From assembly GCF_900460065.1 (NCBI RefSeq), contig NZ_UAVD01000004.1, positions 62,001 to 126,000 of the forward strand: a stretch of 64,000 nucleotides of DNA. Direction: 5' to 3'. Under the pieces are notes generated by a model. The model searched no databases. It was given only the letters and a program-made list of their open reading frames with translations, and was not told the origin of the DNA. The DNA is from Streptomyces griseus. Lineage in GTDB: Bacteria; Actinomycetota; Actinomycetes; Streptomycetales; Streptomycetaceae. The translations under genes were made by a program, and so were the position numbers. Positions 25,439-34,583 of the stretch are shown here, piece by piece (position 1 is the stretch's first letter; the number at the start of each line of letters is the position of its first letter).

Positions 25439-26774
25439 GCCGTACGCCGCCGCACTCCCCCGGTCCGCCGCGCCGAAGCCGTACGCCCCCGACGAACTGC
25501 GGGCGCTCGACCGGGCGCACGTCTGGCACCCGTACGGTCCGATGCCGGGCCGCCAGGAGCCGCTGATCGTGGAGTCGGCCTCCGGGGTTCGGCTCCGGCT
25601 CGCCGAACCCGTCGAGGGGCAGCGCGAGTTGGTGGACGGCATGTCGTCCTGGTGGTCGGCGGTGCACGGCTACAACCACCCGGTCCTCAACGAGGCGGCA
25701 CGCGGCCAGCTGGACCGGATGAGCCATGTGATGTTCGGCGGGCTCACCCATGAGCCCGCCGTCCGGCTGGCGACCCGGCTGGTGGAGATCACCCCCGGGC
25801 CGCTCCAGCACGTCTTCCTCGCCGACTCGGGGTCCGTCTCCGTGGAGGTCGCGGTCAAGATGTGCCTCCAATACTGGCGTTCGGCCGGGCGCCCGGCCAA
25901 ACGGCGGCTGCTGACCTGGCGCGGGGGCTACCACGGGGACACCTGGCAGCCGATGTCGGTGTGCGACCCGGAGGGCGGGATGCACGAGCTGTGGTCGGGC
26001 TCGCTGCCCCGTCAGGTCTTCGTCGACGCCCCGCCGGACGGCTTCGACGCGGAGCCGGACCCCGCGTACGCGAGGCGGTTGCGGGAGGGGATCGCCGAGC
26101 ACGCCGACGAGCTCGCGGCGGTCATCGTGGAGCCGGTGGTCCAGGGGGCCGGCGGGATGCGGTTCCACTCCCCCGCCTATCTGCGGGTCCTGCGCGAGGC
26201 CTGCGACGAGCACGACGTCCTGCTGGTCCTCGACGAGATCGCGACCGGTTTCGGGCGTACGGGCAAGCTGTTCGCCGCCGGACACGCGGGGATCTCGCCG
26301 GACGTCATGTGCGTCGGCAAGGCGCTGACCGGCGGTTATCTCACGATGGCGGCGACGCTGTGCACGACCCGGGTGGCCGAGGGCATCTCCAGCGGCGAGG
26401 TGCCGGTGCTGGCGCACGGACCGACGTTCATGGGCAATCCGCTGGCCGCCTCGGTGGCCTCGGCCTCGGTGGACCTGCTGCTCGGGCAGGACTGGGAGGG
26501 CGAGGTGGCGCGGATCGGCGCGGGCCTGCGCTCGGGGCTCGCGCCCGCCGCGGACCTCGCCGCAGTGGTGGACGTACGCGTGCTGGGTGCGATCGGGGTC
26601 GTCCAGCTCGACCACGAGGTGGACATGGCGGCGGCGACCCGCGCGGCCGTGCGCGAGGGCGTCTGGCTGCGGCCGTTCCGCGACCTCGTCTACACGATGC
26701 CGCCGTACGTCACCGAGGACGAGGACGTGGCGCGGATCTGCCGGGCCGTGTGCGCGGCGGCACGGGAGGGCTGA
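25431..26774 (+). CDS. bioA: Adenosylmethionine-8-amino-7-oxononanoate aminotransferase
   Basis: A 447-residue class III PLP aminotransferase. WHPYGPM and [13 protein letters not shown] are BioA-specific; the PLP Lys is in [11 protein letters not shown] and [11 protein letters not shown] precedes it. It makes 7,8-diaminononanoate using S-adenosylmethionine as amino donor. ATG 25431 overlaps the bioB stop by 8 nt, so translation is probably coupled. The frame is open upstream, but those residues are out of keeping with BioA. Confidence 0.95.
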
Positions 26775-26780
26775 GCCGAC

Positions 26781-27473
26781 ATGTCGACGATTCTGGTGGT
26801 GTCCGGTACGGGCACGGAGATCGGCAAGACCGTGGTGACCGCCGCGGTGGCGGCCGCCGCGCGGGGCCGGATCGCGGTGCTCAAGCCCGCGCAGACCGGG
26901 CTCGCCCCCGGGGAGCCGGGCGACGCGGCGGAGGTCGCGCGGCTGGCGGGGAGCCGGGTGACGGCGGTCGAACTGGCCCGCTTCCCGGAGCCGTTGGCTC
27001 CGGCCACGGCCGCCCGGCGGGCGGGGCTCGCACCCGTGCGGCCGTACGAGGTGGCCGAGGCCGCGGAGAAGCTGGCCACCGAGCACGACCTCGTGCTGGT
27101 GGAGGGTGCGGGCGGGCTGCTCGTGCGGTTCGACGACGAGGGCGGCACGCTCGCGGACGCGGCCCGTCTGCTGTCCGCGCCGGTACTGCTGGTGGCCCCC
27201 GCGGGCCTGGGCACGCTGAACGCCACCGCGCTCACGGCCGAGGCACTGCGCAACCGGGGGCTGGCCTGCCGGGGCGTCGTGATCGGCAGCATGCCGGCGG
27301 AACCGGACCTCGCCTCCCGCTGCAACGTCGAGGACCTGCCGGTGGCGGCCGGGGCACCGCTGCTCGGCGCGGTACCGGCCGGTGCGGGCTCCTTGCCGGG
27401 GGCCGTCTTCGCGGCACGCGCGCCGGACTGGCTGGCTCCGGAGCTCGGAGGGAGCTGGGCGGCCACGCGCTGA
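26781..27473 (+). CDS. bioD: Dethiobiotin synthetase
   Basis: A 230-residue ATP-dependent carboxylase-like enzyme. The P-loop is [10 protein letters not shown] (residues 8-17), with KPAQTG and [11 protein letters not shown] as catalytic elements. It closes the ureido ring of dethiobiotin from diaminononanoate, CO2 and ATP. It begins 6 bp after bioA and is last of the bioB-A-D unit. Confidence 0.95.
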   Translation: MSTILVVSGTGTEIGKTVVTAAVAAAARGRIAVLKPAQTGLAPGEPGDAAEVARLAGSRVTAVELARFPEPLAPATAARRAGLAPVRPYEVAEAAEKLATEHDLVLVEGAGGLLVRFDDEGGTLADAARLLSAPVLLVAPAGLGTLNATALTAEALRNRGLACRGVVIGSMPAEPDLASRCNVEDLPVAAGAPLLGAVPAGAGSLPGAVFAARAPDWLAPELGGSWAATR

Positions 27474-27598
27474 CGGGCCCTCCGGGGGCGTCCGGGCGGT
27501 CCTCGGGGATTCCCGCCGGGGTGATCCGGGGGAGAATCGTGGAGGAACGTCACGTCCGCTCCTCGAGCGCCACGTCCACTCCGCAGCGGAGGTCCGTC

Positions 27599-28276
27599 AT
27601 GCAGTTGCGCAACAGGAAGCTTCCCCGGGACGCCGTGCACCACCCGGTCTTCGCCCGGTTCTACGCACGGATGAGCGTGACGGCGGACCTGAGGGGCGGC
27701 ATCGCCGCGTACCGCGAGGAGCTGCTTTCGGGGCTCTCCGGCCGGGTCATCGAGATCGGCGCGGGGAACGGGCTGAACTTCGCCCGCTATCCCGGCGCCG
27801 TCTCGGAGGTCGTGGCGCTGGAGCCGGAACGCTCGCTGCGGCAGCTCGCCGTCCGCTCCGCCCTGCGCGCGGAGGTGCCGGTGGACGTGGTGCCGGGGGC
27901 GGCCGAGGCGCTGCCGGTCAAGAGCGAGGCCTTCGACGGAGCGGTGGCCTCCCTGGTCCTGTGCACCGTACGGGATCTGCCCCGGGCGCTGGCCGAGATC
28001 AGGAGGGTCCTGCGGCCCGGCGGCGAACTGCGGTTCTTCGAGCACGGGCTGGCGCCGGGCCGGGCGCTGGCCGCGGCGCAGCGGGTGGCCGACCGGACCC
28101 TGTGGCCGCTGGTCTTCGGCGGCTGTCACACGGCCCGGGACCCGCTGGCCGCGATCGCGGCGGCCGGCTTCGAGGTCGGCACGTACCGCAGACTGCGGAT
28201 TCCGGAGAGGGGCCTCCAGGTGCCCTCCTCCCCCTGCGTGCTGGGCGTGGCCCGCAAGCCGTTCACCGAGGACTGA
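27599..28276 (+). CDS. Class I SAM-dependent methyltransferase
   Basis: A 225-residue methyltransferase of the UbiE/type 11 class. Motif I is VIEIGAGNGLNFARYP (residues about 43-58), the acidic post-loop is VVALEPERS, and ASLVLCTVRDLP with RRVLRPGGELRFFEHG completes the fold. The target is unknown. ATG 27599 follows a strong GCGGAGGT site. It lies 125 bp after bioD and may be read from its transcript, but no biotin link is evident (BioC would be expected to be different and to sit elsewhere). Confidence 0.85.
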   Translation: MQLRNRKLPRDAVHHPVFARFYARMSVTADLRGGIAAYREELLSGLSGRVIEIGAGNGLNFARYPGAVSEVVALEPERSLRQLAVRSALRAEVPVDVVPGAAEALPVKSEAFDGAVASLVLCTVRDLPRALAEIRRVLRPGGELRFFEHGLAPGRALAAAQRVADRTLWPLVFGGCHTARDPLAAIAAAGFEVGTYRRLRIPERGLQVPSSPCVLGVARKPFTED

Positions 28277-28301
28277 GTGCTGGGGGTCGCTCCGCCCGCC
28301 C

Positions 28302-28673
28302 TCACACGCTCCACTGCCGCAGCTCGTCGGCGATGGCGCGCACGTCCGCCTTGCCCTGCTTCACCAGCAGCGCCAGATCGCGGACCTGCTCGGGCGAGGT
28401 GGTGACCTTGAGCCCGGAGGCGACGAGATAGCCGTAGGCGACGGCCGAGGCGAACATCGCGTTGGAGTGTTCGAGCGCGGGTACGTGCAGGAGCAGCTGC
28501 AACAGGGCGGCCGCCCGCGCGTGCGGGTCGCTGTAGACGGCGCTGCCGAAGATCTCCGCGTCATGCCGGGCGACGGCGGCGACGAGCGCACCCCAGTCGG
28601 AGACCTGCGGGTCTCCGGGCGTCTTGTGCTCGGCGACCATCAGCAGCCAGGAGAGGTCGATCCGCAGGTTCAA
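28302..28673 (-). CDS. Doc/Fic-like toxin with degenerate motif
   Basis: A 123-residue protein resembling streptomycete 'Fic/Doc-like' toxins. The region matching the Fic motif reads HVPALEHSNAMFA (residues 63-75): the His and Asn remain, but the Gly and Arg/Lys of HPFxxGNxR are gone, so AMP or phosphate transfer by the standard mechanism is doubtful. It starts with TTG at 28673, overlapping the antitoxin stop (TTGA), with GAAGG upstream; this implies coupled translation. It is paired with a ribbon-helix-helix protein, forming a toxin-antitoxin unit. Confidence 0.75.
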   Translation of the reverse strand: MNLRIDLSWLLMVAEHKTPGDPQVSDWGALVAAVARHDAEIFGSAVYSDPHARAAALLQLLLHVPALEHSNAMFASAVAYGYLVASGLKVTTSPEQVRDLALLVKQGKADVRAIADELRQWSV

Positions 28674-28897
28674 CGGCTGCCTTCGCGCTCCGGGCCGAAC
28701 TCCTCGGCGAACACCGACTCGTACTGCTTCATGAAGTCGGCCGCGGCCTCGACGAAGGTGTGTCCCACCTCGCCGGCGTCCTGCTGGACGAGTTCTTCTA
28801 TGTAGCGGTTCACGCTCATCCCCCTCTGCAGCGCGCGCTGCCGCGCGGCCTCGGCGGTGGCCTCGTCCACTCGAACGTTCAGCTGGGTCTTGGGCAC
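28670..28897 (-). CDS. Ribbon-helix-helix antitoxin
   Basis: A 75-residue protein. Residues 1-42 (PKTQLNVRVDEATAEAARQR, MSVNRYIEELVQQD) form a ribbon-helix-helix DNA-binding domain; the acidic C-terminal part likely wraps the toxin. It starts with GTG. There is no ribosome site, but TAGCGT is 6 nt upstream, so the mRNA is leaderless. A 20-bp palindrome covers the -10 region, giving a clear route for autorepression. Confidence 0.8.
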   Translation of the reverse strand: MPKTQLNVRVDEATAEAARQRALQRGMSVNRYIEELVQQDAGEVGHTFVEAAADFMKQYESVFAEEFGPEREGSR

Positions 28898-28903
28898 CCG
28901 ACC

Positions 28904-28925
28904 ACGCTAGCGCGGTCGCGCTAGC
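28904..28925 (-). promoter_or_regulatory. Toxin-antitoxin promoter with overlapping operator
   Basis: GCTAGCGCG-GT-CGCGCTAGC (28906-28925) is a perfect 9+9 palindrome. On the minus strand its edge includes the -10 hexamer TAGCGT (28904-28909), 6 nt before the GTG start of the antitoxin. A bound antitoxin would block transcription. Confidence 0.65.
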
Positions 28926-28999
28926 ACCGGCAAGGGGAGCGTGTCCGCCCAGCGAAACGCGCTCGCCGCCCCGGCGCGGCGGATGGTGGGATGGCCACC

Positions 29000-29425
29000 A
29001 TGGACGATCTTTCACTACGGGCCGCGACCCCGGCCGATCTGGACGCGGTCCTCGCCTTCTGGAAGGTGGCCGCCGAGGGCACCAGCATCAGCGACGACGG
29101 GGACGGGGTCGCACGGCTGGTCGAACGCGACCCGGACGCCTTGATACTCGCGGAGCGGGAGGGAGCGCTGGTGGGGACGGTCATCGCGGGCTTCGACGGC
29201 TGGCGCTGTCACCTCTACCGGCTCGCGGTCCACCCGGACCAGCGGCGCCGGGGCGTGGGCGGCGCCCTCCTGGCGGCGGCCGGGGAACGGTTCGTCGCAC
29301 TGGGCGGGCGGCGCGCCGACGCCATGGTCCTCGACCGCAACACGTCGGCCCACCACGCCTGGCGCGCGGCCGGCTACGAGGCCGAGCCGCAGTGGAGCCG
29401 CTGGGTGAAGCACCTGACCGGCTGA
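29000..29425 (+). CDS. GNAT family N-acetyltransferase
   Basis: A 141-residue GNAT enzyme. The acetyl-CoA loop is RRRGVGGALL (the Q/RxxGxG motif), preceded by YRLAVHPD on strand beta4. The substrate is unknown; RimI-like folds often modify proteins or small amines. ATG 29000 has GGTGGG at a 9-nt spacing; the in-frame ATG at 28991 lies directly on that site and is less likely. Confidence 0.85.
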   Translation: MDDLSLRAATPADLDAVLAFWKVAAEGTSISDDGDGVARLVERDPDALILAEREGALVGTVIAGFDGWRCHLYRLAVHPDQRRRGVGGALLAAAGERFVALGGRRADAMVLDRNTSAHHAWRAAGYEAEPQWSRWVKHLTG

Positions 29426-29539
29426 GCGGTGCTGAGCGGCAGGGCGGGCGGGTGCGGCAGCGATGCCGCAGGCCTCTCCGGCGCGGTACGGGGGGGCTGA
29501 CGACGGCCTCCGACGGCTTCCGGCTGCCTCTGGGCTGCT

Positions 29540-29575
29540 TCCGGACCTTTCCGGACCCTTCCGGACCCTTCCGGC
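29540..29575. repeat. Short tandem repeat
   Basis: The unit TTCCGGACC(C/T) occurs about 3.5 times in a row in the 326-bp gap between the GNAT gene and the first CNNM gene. The rest of that gap (29426-29751) holds a TACGAT -10-like hexamer at 29619-29624 and the short reading frame listed next. Confidence 0.7.
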
Positions 29576-29668
29576 GGGACATTGACGCGGTGGGCGGGGC
29601 GCGGCTGGGCAGACGCCCTACGATGATCCGCTCTCCGTCACCCTGCCGAAAGGTGTGAACGTCCGTCC

Positions 29669-29755
29669 ATGGGCGAGCCTCCCCGTAGCCGATACCGCCG
29701 ACACCGCGCGGTCCCCCCGCCCCTGCCCGATCATGGGACGGAGGTGAACCGATGA
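29669..29755 (+). CDS. Possible leader peptide, 28 residues, Pro/Arg-rich
   Basis: A short frame from ATG 29669 whose TGA overlaps the ATG of the transporter gene (ATGA at 29752-29755). It is rich in Arg and Pro (RSRYRRHR, then AVPPPLP). AAAGGTG lies upstream at some distance. It could be a chance frame in GC-rich DNA; the exact stop/start overlap, the proline run and the position before a probable magnesium-linked transporter are the reasons to list it. Confidence 0.35.
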   Translation: MGEPPRSRYRRHRAVPPPLPDHGTEVNR

Positions 29756-31092
29756 TCGAAGTGCTGCTGCTGCTCGTCGCCCTGCTGCTCTGCGTCGCCT
29801 GCGGCGCGTTCGTCGCGGCGGAGTTCTCCCTGACCACGGTGGAACGCGGCGATCTCGAACGGGCTGTCGAGCGGGGCGACCGGGGCGCGGCGAGCGCGCT
29901 CAAAGCGGTCCGGAGCCTCACCTTCCAGCTCTCGGGGGCCCAGCTCGGCATCACGGTCACCAATCTGGTGATCGGCATGCTCTCCGAACCGTCCATCGCC
30001 AAGTTGATCCGAGGCCCCGTCGAGGCGGCTGGGCTGCCTCCCGCCGCCGCGTCCACCCTGGCGCTCGTGCTCGGTACGGCGCTGTCCACGGTGGTCCTGA
30101 TGGTGGTCGGCGAACTGGTCCCGAAGAACTGGGCGATCTCCTCCCCGCTCGCCGTGGCCAAGGCGGTGGCCACACCGCAACGCGTCTTCACCGCGCTGTT
30201 CCGGCCCTTCATCAGCCATCTCAACAACACGGCCAACCGGATCGTGCGCCGGTTCGGTCTGGAGCCGACCGAGGAGCTGGCCTCCGCCCGCAGTCCGCAG
30301 GAGCTGGTGGCCCTGGCCCGGCACTCCGCGAAGGCGGGCGCGCTGGAGGCGGACACGGCCGAGCTGTTCGTCCGCACCCTGAACCTCTCGGAGCTGACCG
30401 CGGAGAACGTGATGACACCGCGGGTGCAGGTCACCGCACTGGAGGTGCGCGCGACGGCCGAGGACGTCGCCAACGCCACCCGGGCGACCGGCCTGTCCCG
30501 TTTCCCGGTCTACCGGGGCAGCCTGGACACGGTGGTCGGCGTGGCCCACATCAAGGACGTGCTGGCGATCCCCGCCGACCGGCGGCCCCACACCCGGATC
30601 TCGGAGCTGCTGCGCGAGCCCCTGCTCGTACCGGAGACGCTCACCGTGGACCGGCTGCTGGACCGGCTGTCCGGCAGGCTCGCCATGGCCGTGGTGATCG
30701 ACGAGTACGGCGGGACGGCCGGAGTCGCGACGCTGGAGGACATCGTGGAGGAAGTCGTCGGCGAGGTCCGGGACGAGCACGATCCGCACGAGACGCCGGA
30801 CCTCGCCGCGGCCGGTGAGGACGCCGACGGTCGGACCCTGTGGTCGGCCGACGGGGCGGCGCGCACCGATCAGCTCCGCAGGATCGGGCTACGGGTGCCG
30901 GACGGCCCCTACGAGACGCTCGCGGGGCTGATCGCCGCCGAGATCGGAAGGATCCCCACGGTGGACGACAGCGTCGAGCTGGAGGGATGGCGGATCGACG
31001 TGGTCGACGCCTCGGGCCGTCGTGCCGCGCGGGCCCTGCTGCACGCGCCGCTGCCGGGGTCGGACGACGAGCGGACGGAGGACGCGCGGTGA
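29752..31092 (+). CDS. CNNM/CorC-type transporter (DUF21 plus CBS pair), first copy
   Basis: A 446-residue protein: DUF21 membrane domain with four helices (residues about 1-180; AEFSLTTVERGDLER, AAQLGIT-like SGAQLGITVTNL), a CBS pair (about 215-340; MTPRVQVTALEV, SRFPVYRGSLDTVVGVAHIKD) and a CorC-type C-terminal domain (about 355-435). The family is linked to magnesium and cobalt transport or membrane integrity. GGACGGAGGTGAACC is a strong ribosome site. It is followed by a paralogue overlapping by 4 nt (GTGA). Confidence 0.9.
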   Translation: MIEVLLLLVALLLCVACGAFVAAEFSLTTVERGDLERAVERGDRGAASALKAVRSLTFQLSGAQLGITVTNLVIGMLSEPSIAKLIRGPVEAAGLPPAAASTLALVLGTALSTVVLMVVGELVPKNWAISSPLAVAKAVATPQRVFTALFRPFISHLNNTANRIVRRFGLEPTEELASARSPQELVALARHSAKAGALEADTAELFVRTLNLSELTAENVMTPRVQVTALEVRATAEDVANATRATGLSRFPVYRGSLDTVVGVAHIKDVLAIPADRRPHTRISELLREPLLVPETLTVDRLLDRLSGRLAMAVVIDEYGGTAGVATLEDIVEEVVGEVRDEHDPHETPDLAAAGEDADGRTLWSADGAARTDQLRRIGLRVPDGPYETLAGLIAAEIGRIPTVDDSVELEGWRIDVVDASGRRAARALLHAPLPGSDDERTEDAR

Positions 31093-32108
31093 TCGTTCTC
31101 CAGTTGTTCATCGGTCTGCTGACCCTCGTGGCCAACGCCTTCTTCGTGGGCGCCGAATTCGCGCTGATCTCCGTGCGCCGCAGCCAGATCGAACCGGAGG
31201 CCGAGGCCGGGAACCGGCGGGCCCGCAGTGTCATCTGGGGGCTGGAACACGTCTCCGCGCTGCTCGCCGCCGCCCAGCTCGGCATCACCCTCTGCACCCT
31301 GGTGCTGGGCATCGTCGCCGAACCGGCCATCGCCCACCTGCTGGAGCCGGTCTTCGACGCGGTGGGGGTGCCGCACGGACTGGTCCACCCGTTGTCGTTC
31401 GTCATCGCGCTGAGCGTGGCCACCTATCTGCACATGCTGCTCGGCGAGATGGTGCCGAAGAACATCTCACTGGCCGAACCGGCTCGGAGCGCCCTGCTGC
31501 TGGGTCCACCGCTGGTGGCGATGGCCCGCGCCCTGCGGCCGGTGATCTTCGCGATCAACGCGTTCGCCAACACCCTGCTCAAGCTGTTGCGAGTGGAGAC
31601 GAAGGACGAGGTCTCGGCGACGTTCTCGGACGACGAACTGGCCCGGCTGGTCCAGGACGCCGGAGATGCCGGGCTGGTCGACGACCGCTCCGCGCAGCGC
31701 CTGCACCACGCCCTGGAGCTGGGGCGCCGGCCGGTGCGGGATGTGGTCATGCCCGTCGACCGGGTGCTGTACGCCCGGGTCGGCACCACACCGGAGGAGC
31801 TGGAGCGGCTCTCGTCCGAGTCCGGGTTCTCCCGCTTCCCGGTGATGGACAGCGAGCAGCGGATCCTCGGCTACCTCCATGTGAAGGACGCCCTGGACGC
31901 GATGCCCCGGGACGTCCCCTTCCCGGTGACAGCGATGCGGCCGATCGCCCGCGTCCGGGCGGCGACTCCGCTGGATGACGTGCTCACCGCCCTGCGGCGC
32001 AGCCGGACCCATCTGGCGGCCGTTCTCGACGAGGACGACCGGTTGGCCGGCATGGTCACCATGGAGGACGTACTGCGCGAACTGGTCGGACGGCCGGGGT
32101 CCCGCTGA
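31089..32108 (+). CDS. CNNM/CorC-type transporter, second copy
   Basis: A 339-residue paralogue of the preceding gene: DUF21 (residues about 1-180, AEFALISVRRSQIEPEA) and a CBS pair (to about 335), but without the CorC C-terminal domain. It starts with GTG 31089 overlapping the upstream TGA, so translation is coupled. Two different subunits made together suggest a heteromeric transporter, as with other actinomycete tandem pairs. Confidence 0.9.
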   Translation: MIVLQLFIGLLTLVANAFFVGAEFALISVRRSQIEPEAEAGNRRARSVIWGLEHVSALLAAAQLGITLCTLVLGIVAEPAIAHLLEPVFDAVGVPHGLVHPLSFVIALSVATYLHMLLGEMVPKNISLAEPARSALLLGPPLVAMARALRPVIFAINAFANTLLKLLRVETKDEVSATFSDDELARLVQDAGDAGLVDDRSAQRLHHALELGRRPVRDVVMPVDRVLYARVGTTPEELERLSSESGFSRFPVMDSEQRILGYLHVKDALDAMPRDVPFPVTAMRPIARVRAATPLDDVLTALRRSRTHLAAVLDEDDRLAGMVTMEDVLRELVGRPGSR

Positions 32109-32151
32109 CCTGCTGGCCTCCCGGCCTACCGACCGGTACGCTCATCGGGCC

Positions 32152-33021
32152 ATGGAATTGAATGCCTCCTACACCAGTCTCGTCGCGGTCGGCGACTCGT
32201 TCACCGAGGGCATGTCGGACCTGCTCCCCGACGGCACCTACCGGGGCTGGGCCGACCTCCTCGCCGCCCGGCTCGCGGTCCGGTCCCCCGGTTTCCGCTA
32301 CGCCAATCTCGCCGTACGCGGAAAGCTGATCGGCCAGATCGTCGACGAGCAGGTGGAGGCGGCGGCCTCGCTCCGGGCCGATGTGGTCACCCTCGTCGGC
32401 GGGCTCAACGACACGCTGCGCCCGAAGTGCGACATGGGGATGGTCAGGGGGCGGCTCGAAGAGGCCGTGGAGCGTCTCGCGCCGACCTGCAAGCAGTTGG
32501 TGCTGATGCGCAGCCCCGGGCGGAGCGGGCCGGTGTTCGACCGGTTCCGCCCCCGGGTGGAGGCGCTGTTCGCCCTGATCGACGATCTGGCCGGGCAGCA
32601 CGGCGCGGCGGTCGTGGACCTCTACTCCGCGCCCTCGATCGCCGATCCCCGGATGTGGGACGTCGACCGGCTCCATCTCACCGCCGAGGGCCACCGGCGC
32701 GTCGCCGAGGCCGTCTGGCAGACGCTGGGGCTGCCGGCGGAGCTGGACTGGCGTGCGCGGATGCCCGCGACCGCGCCGCCGCGCTGGGCGGCCCGGCGAA
32801 CGGAGGACATCCGCTTCGCCCGTCAGCACCTGGCCCCCTGGATCGGGCGGCGGCTCACCGGCCGCTCCTCCGGCGACGGGCGCTGGGGCGCCCAGTTCGA
32901 CGCGACCACGGGCCGGGCCTTCTGGATCACGCCGGAGGACGTGGACACCCCGGGCCCGGTGACGGGATGGCGCCGCGTCGTCTCGCCCGACACCGCGGCG
33001 GGCATCGCGGAGACCGGCTGA
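32152..33021 (+). CDS. SGNH/GDSL-family hydrolase
   Basis: A 289-residue hydrolase. Block I VAVGDSFTEG carries the nucleophile Ser, GGLNDT is block III, and DRLHLTAEGHRR is block V with the Asp/His pair. There is no signal peptide, so it is cytoplasmic. It acts on an ester or acyl group of unknown type. An extra C-terminal region of about 80 residues follows the domain. No clear ribosome site; TACGCT at 32137-32142 is 9 nt before ATG, so the mRNA leader is very short or absent. Confidence 0.82.
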   Translation: MELNASYTSLVAVGDSFTEGMSDLLPDGTYRGWADLLAARLAVRSPGFRYANLAVRGKLIGQIVDEQVEAAASLRADVVTLVGGLNDTLRPKCDMGMVRGRLEEAVERLAPTCKQLVLMRSPGRSGPVFDRFRPRVEALFALIDDLAGQHGAAVVDLYSAPSIADPRMWDVDRLHLTAEGHRRVAEAVWQTLGLPAELDWRARMPATAPPRWAARRTEDIRFARQHLAPWIGRRLTGRSSGDGRWGAQFDATTGRAFWITPEDVDTPGPVTGWRRVVSPDTAAGIAETG

Positions 33022-33107
33022 ACCGGTCACCCGGGCCGGCGCCCTCCCCCGCTGCTTCGTAGCAAGCCACAAACCGGGGCGGGTCGCTGGCCTGCACAAA
33101 CCGCCAG

Positions 33108-33121
33108 TACAATCCCTCCAC
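33108..33121 (+). promoter_or_regulatory. -10 element of a leaderless purB promoter
   Basis: TACAAT at 33108-33113, then 8 nt, then the GTG start of purB. There is no ribosome site. Confidence 0.55.
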
Positions 33122-34564
33122 GTGACTGCTGTGTCTGCGAAGCCTCGCATCCCCAATGTCCTGGCCGGCCGCTACGCCTCCGCGGAGCTCGCCGTCCTCT
33201 GGTCCCCCGAGCAGAAGGTGAAGCTGGAGCGTCAGCTGTGGCTGGCGGTGCTGCGCGCTCAGAAGGACCTCGGGATCGAGGTGCCCGATGCGGCGCTCGC
33301 CGACTACGAGCGGGTGCTGGACCAGGTGGACCTGGCCTCGATCGCCGAGCGCGAGAAGGTCACCCGGCATGACGTGAAGGCCCGGATCGAGGAGTTCAAC
33401 GCCCTCGCCGGCCATGAGCAGGTCCACAAGGGCATGACCTCCCGGGACCTGACGGAGAACGTCGAGCAGCTCCAGATCCGTCTGTCGCTGGAGCTGATGC
33501 GCGACCGCACCGTGGCCGTACTGGCCCGGCTCGGCAAGCTCGCGGCGGAATACCGCGAGCTCGTCATCGCCGGACGCTCCCACAACGTGGCCGCGCAGGC
33601 GACGACGCTGGGCAAGCGCTTCGCGACCGCGGCCGACGAGCTGCTGGTCGCCCACGGCCGGCTGGAGGACCTCCTCTCCCGCTACCCGCTGCGCGGCATC
33701 AAGGGCCCGGTCGGCACGGCGCAGGACATGCTGGACCTGCTCGGTGGCGACGCGGGCAAGCTCGCCGACCTGGAGCAGCGCATCGCCGGGCACCTCGGCT
33801 TCGCCGAGGCGTTCACCTCGGTCGGCCAGGTCTACCCCCGATCGCTCGACTACGACGTGGTCACCGCGCTGGTGCAGCTCGCCGCGGCGCCCTCCTCGGT
33901 GGCGAAGACCATCCGCCTGATGGCCGGCCACGAGCTGGTGACCGAGGGCTTCAAGCCCGGCCAGGTCGGCTCGTCCGCCATGCCGCACAAGATGAACACG
34001 CGCTCCTGCGAGCGGGTGAACGGCCTGATGGTGATCCTGCGCGGCTACGCCTCGATGACCGGCGAGCTGGCGGGCGACCAGTGGAACGAGGGCGACGTGT
34101 CCTGCTCCGTGGTCCGCCGCGTGGCCCTCCCGGACGCCTTCTTCGCGTTCGACGGCCTCCTGGAGACCTTCCTGACGGTGCTGGACGAGTTCGGCGCGTT
34201 CCCCGCCGTCGTGGCGCGCGAGCTGGACCGCTACCTTCCGTTCCTGGCCACCACCAAGGTCCTGATGGGCGCCGTACGGGCCGGGGTCGGCCGCGAGGAG
34301 GCGCACGAGGCGATCAAGGAGCACGCGGTCGCCTCCGCCCTCGCGATGCGGGAGCAGGGCGCCGAGCGCAACGAGCTGCTCGACAAGCTCGCCGCGGACG
34401 ACCGGATCCCGCTGGACCGGGCGCAGCTGGACGAGCTGATGGCCGACAAGCTCTCGTTCACGGGCGCCGCCGGCGATCAGGTGACGTCGCTGGTCGACCG
34501 GATCGAGAAGATCACCGAGCAGTACCCCGAGGCCGCGAAGTACACCCCCGGCTCGATTCTCTGA
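33122..34564 (+). CDS. purB: Adenylosuccinate lyase
   Basis: A 480-residue fumarase/aspartase-superfamily lyase with the signature GSSAMPHKMN and HKGMTSRDLTEN in the active site; GRSHNVAAQATTLGKR carries the catalytic His. It acts twice in purine synthesis, releasing fumarate from SAICAR and from adenylosuccinate. It starts with GTG 33122, with TACAAT 8 nt upstream and no ribosome site, so translation is probably leaderless. The mug gene follows 19 bp later. Confidence 0.96.
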   Translation: MTAVSAKPRIPNVLAGRYASAELAVLWSPEQKVKLERQLWLAVLRAQKDLGIEVPDAALADYERVLDQVDLASIAEREKVTRHDVKARIEEFNALAGHEQVHKGMTSRDLTENVEQLQIRLSLELMRDRTVAVLARLGKLAAEYRELVIAGRSHNVAAQATTLGKRFATAADELLVAHGRLEDLLSRYPLRGIKGPVGTAQDMLDLLGGDAGKLADLEQRIAGHLGFAEAFTSVGQVYPRSLDYDVVTALVQLAAAPSSVAKTIRLMAGHELVTEGFKPGQVGSSAMPHKMNTRSCERVNGLMVILRGYASMTGELAGDQWNEGDVSCSVVRRVALPDAFFAFDGLLETFLTVLDEFGAFPAVVARELDRYLPFLATTKVLMGAVRAGVGREEAHEAIKEHAVASALAMREQGAERNELLDKLAADDRIPLDRAQLDELMADKLSFTGAAGDQVTSLVDRIEKITEQYPEAAKYTPGSIL

Positions 34565-34583
34565 CCGGCCCCGTCCTCACCGC

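Noticed and set aside
29640..29751. Magnesium M-box riboswitch upstream of the CNNM genes
   Set aside because: GGGCGAGCCTCCCCGTA resembles the conserved core slightly, but the other conserved M-box segments are missing.
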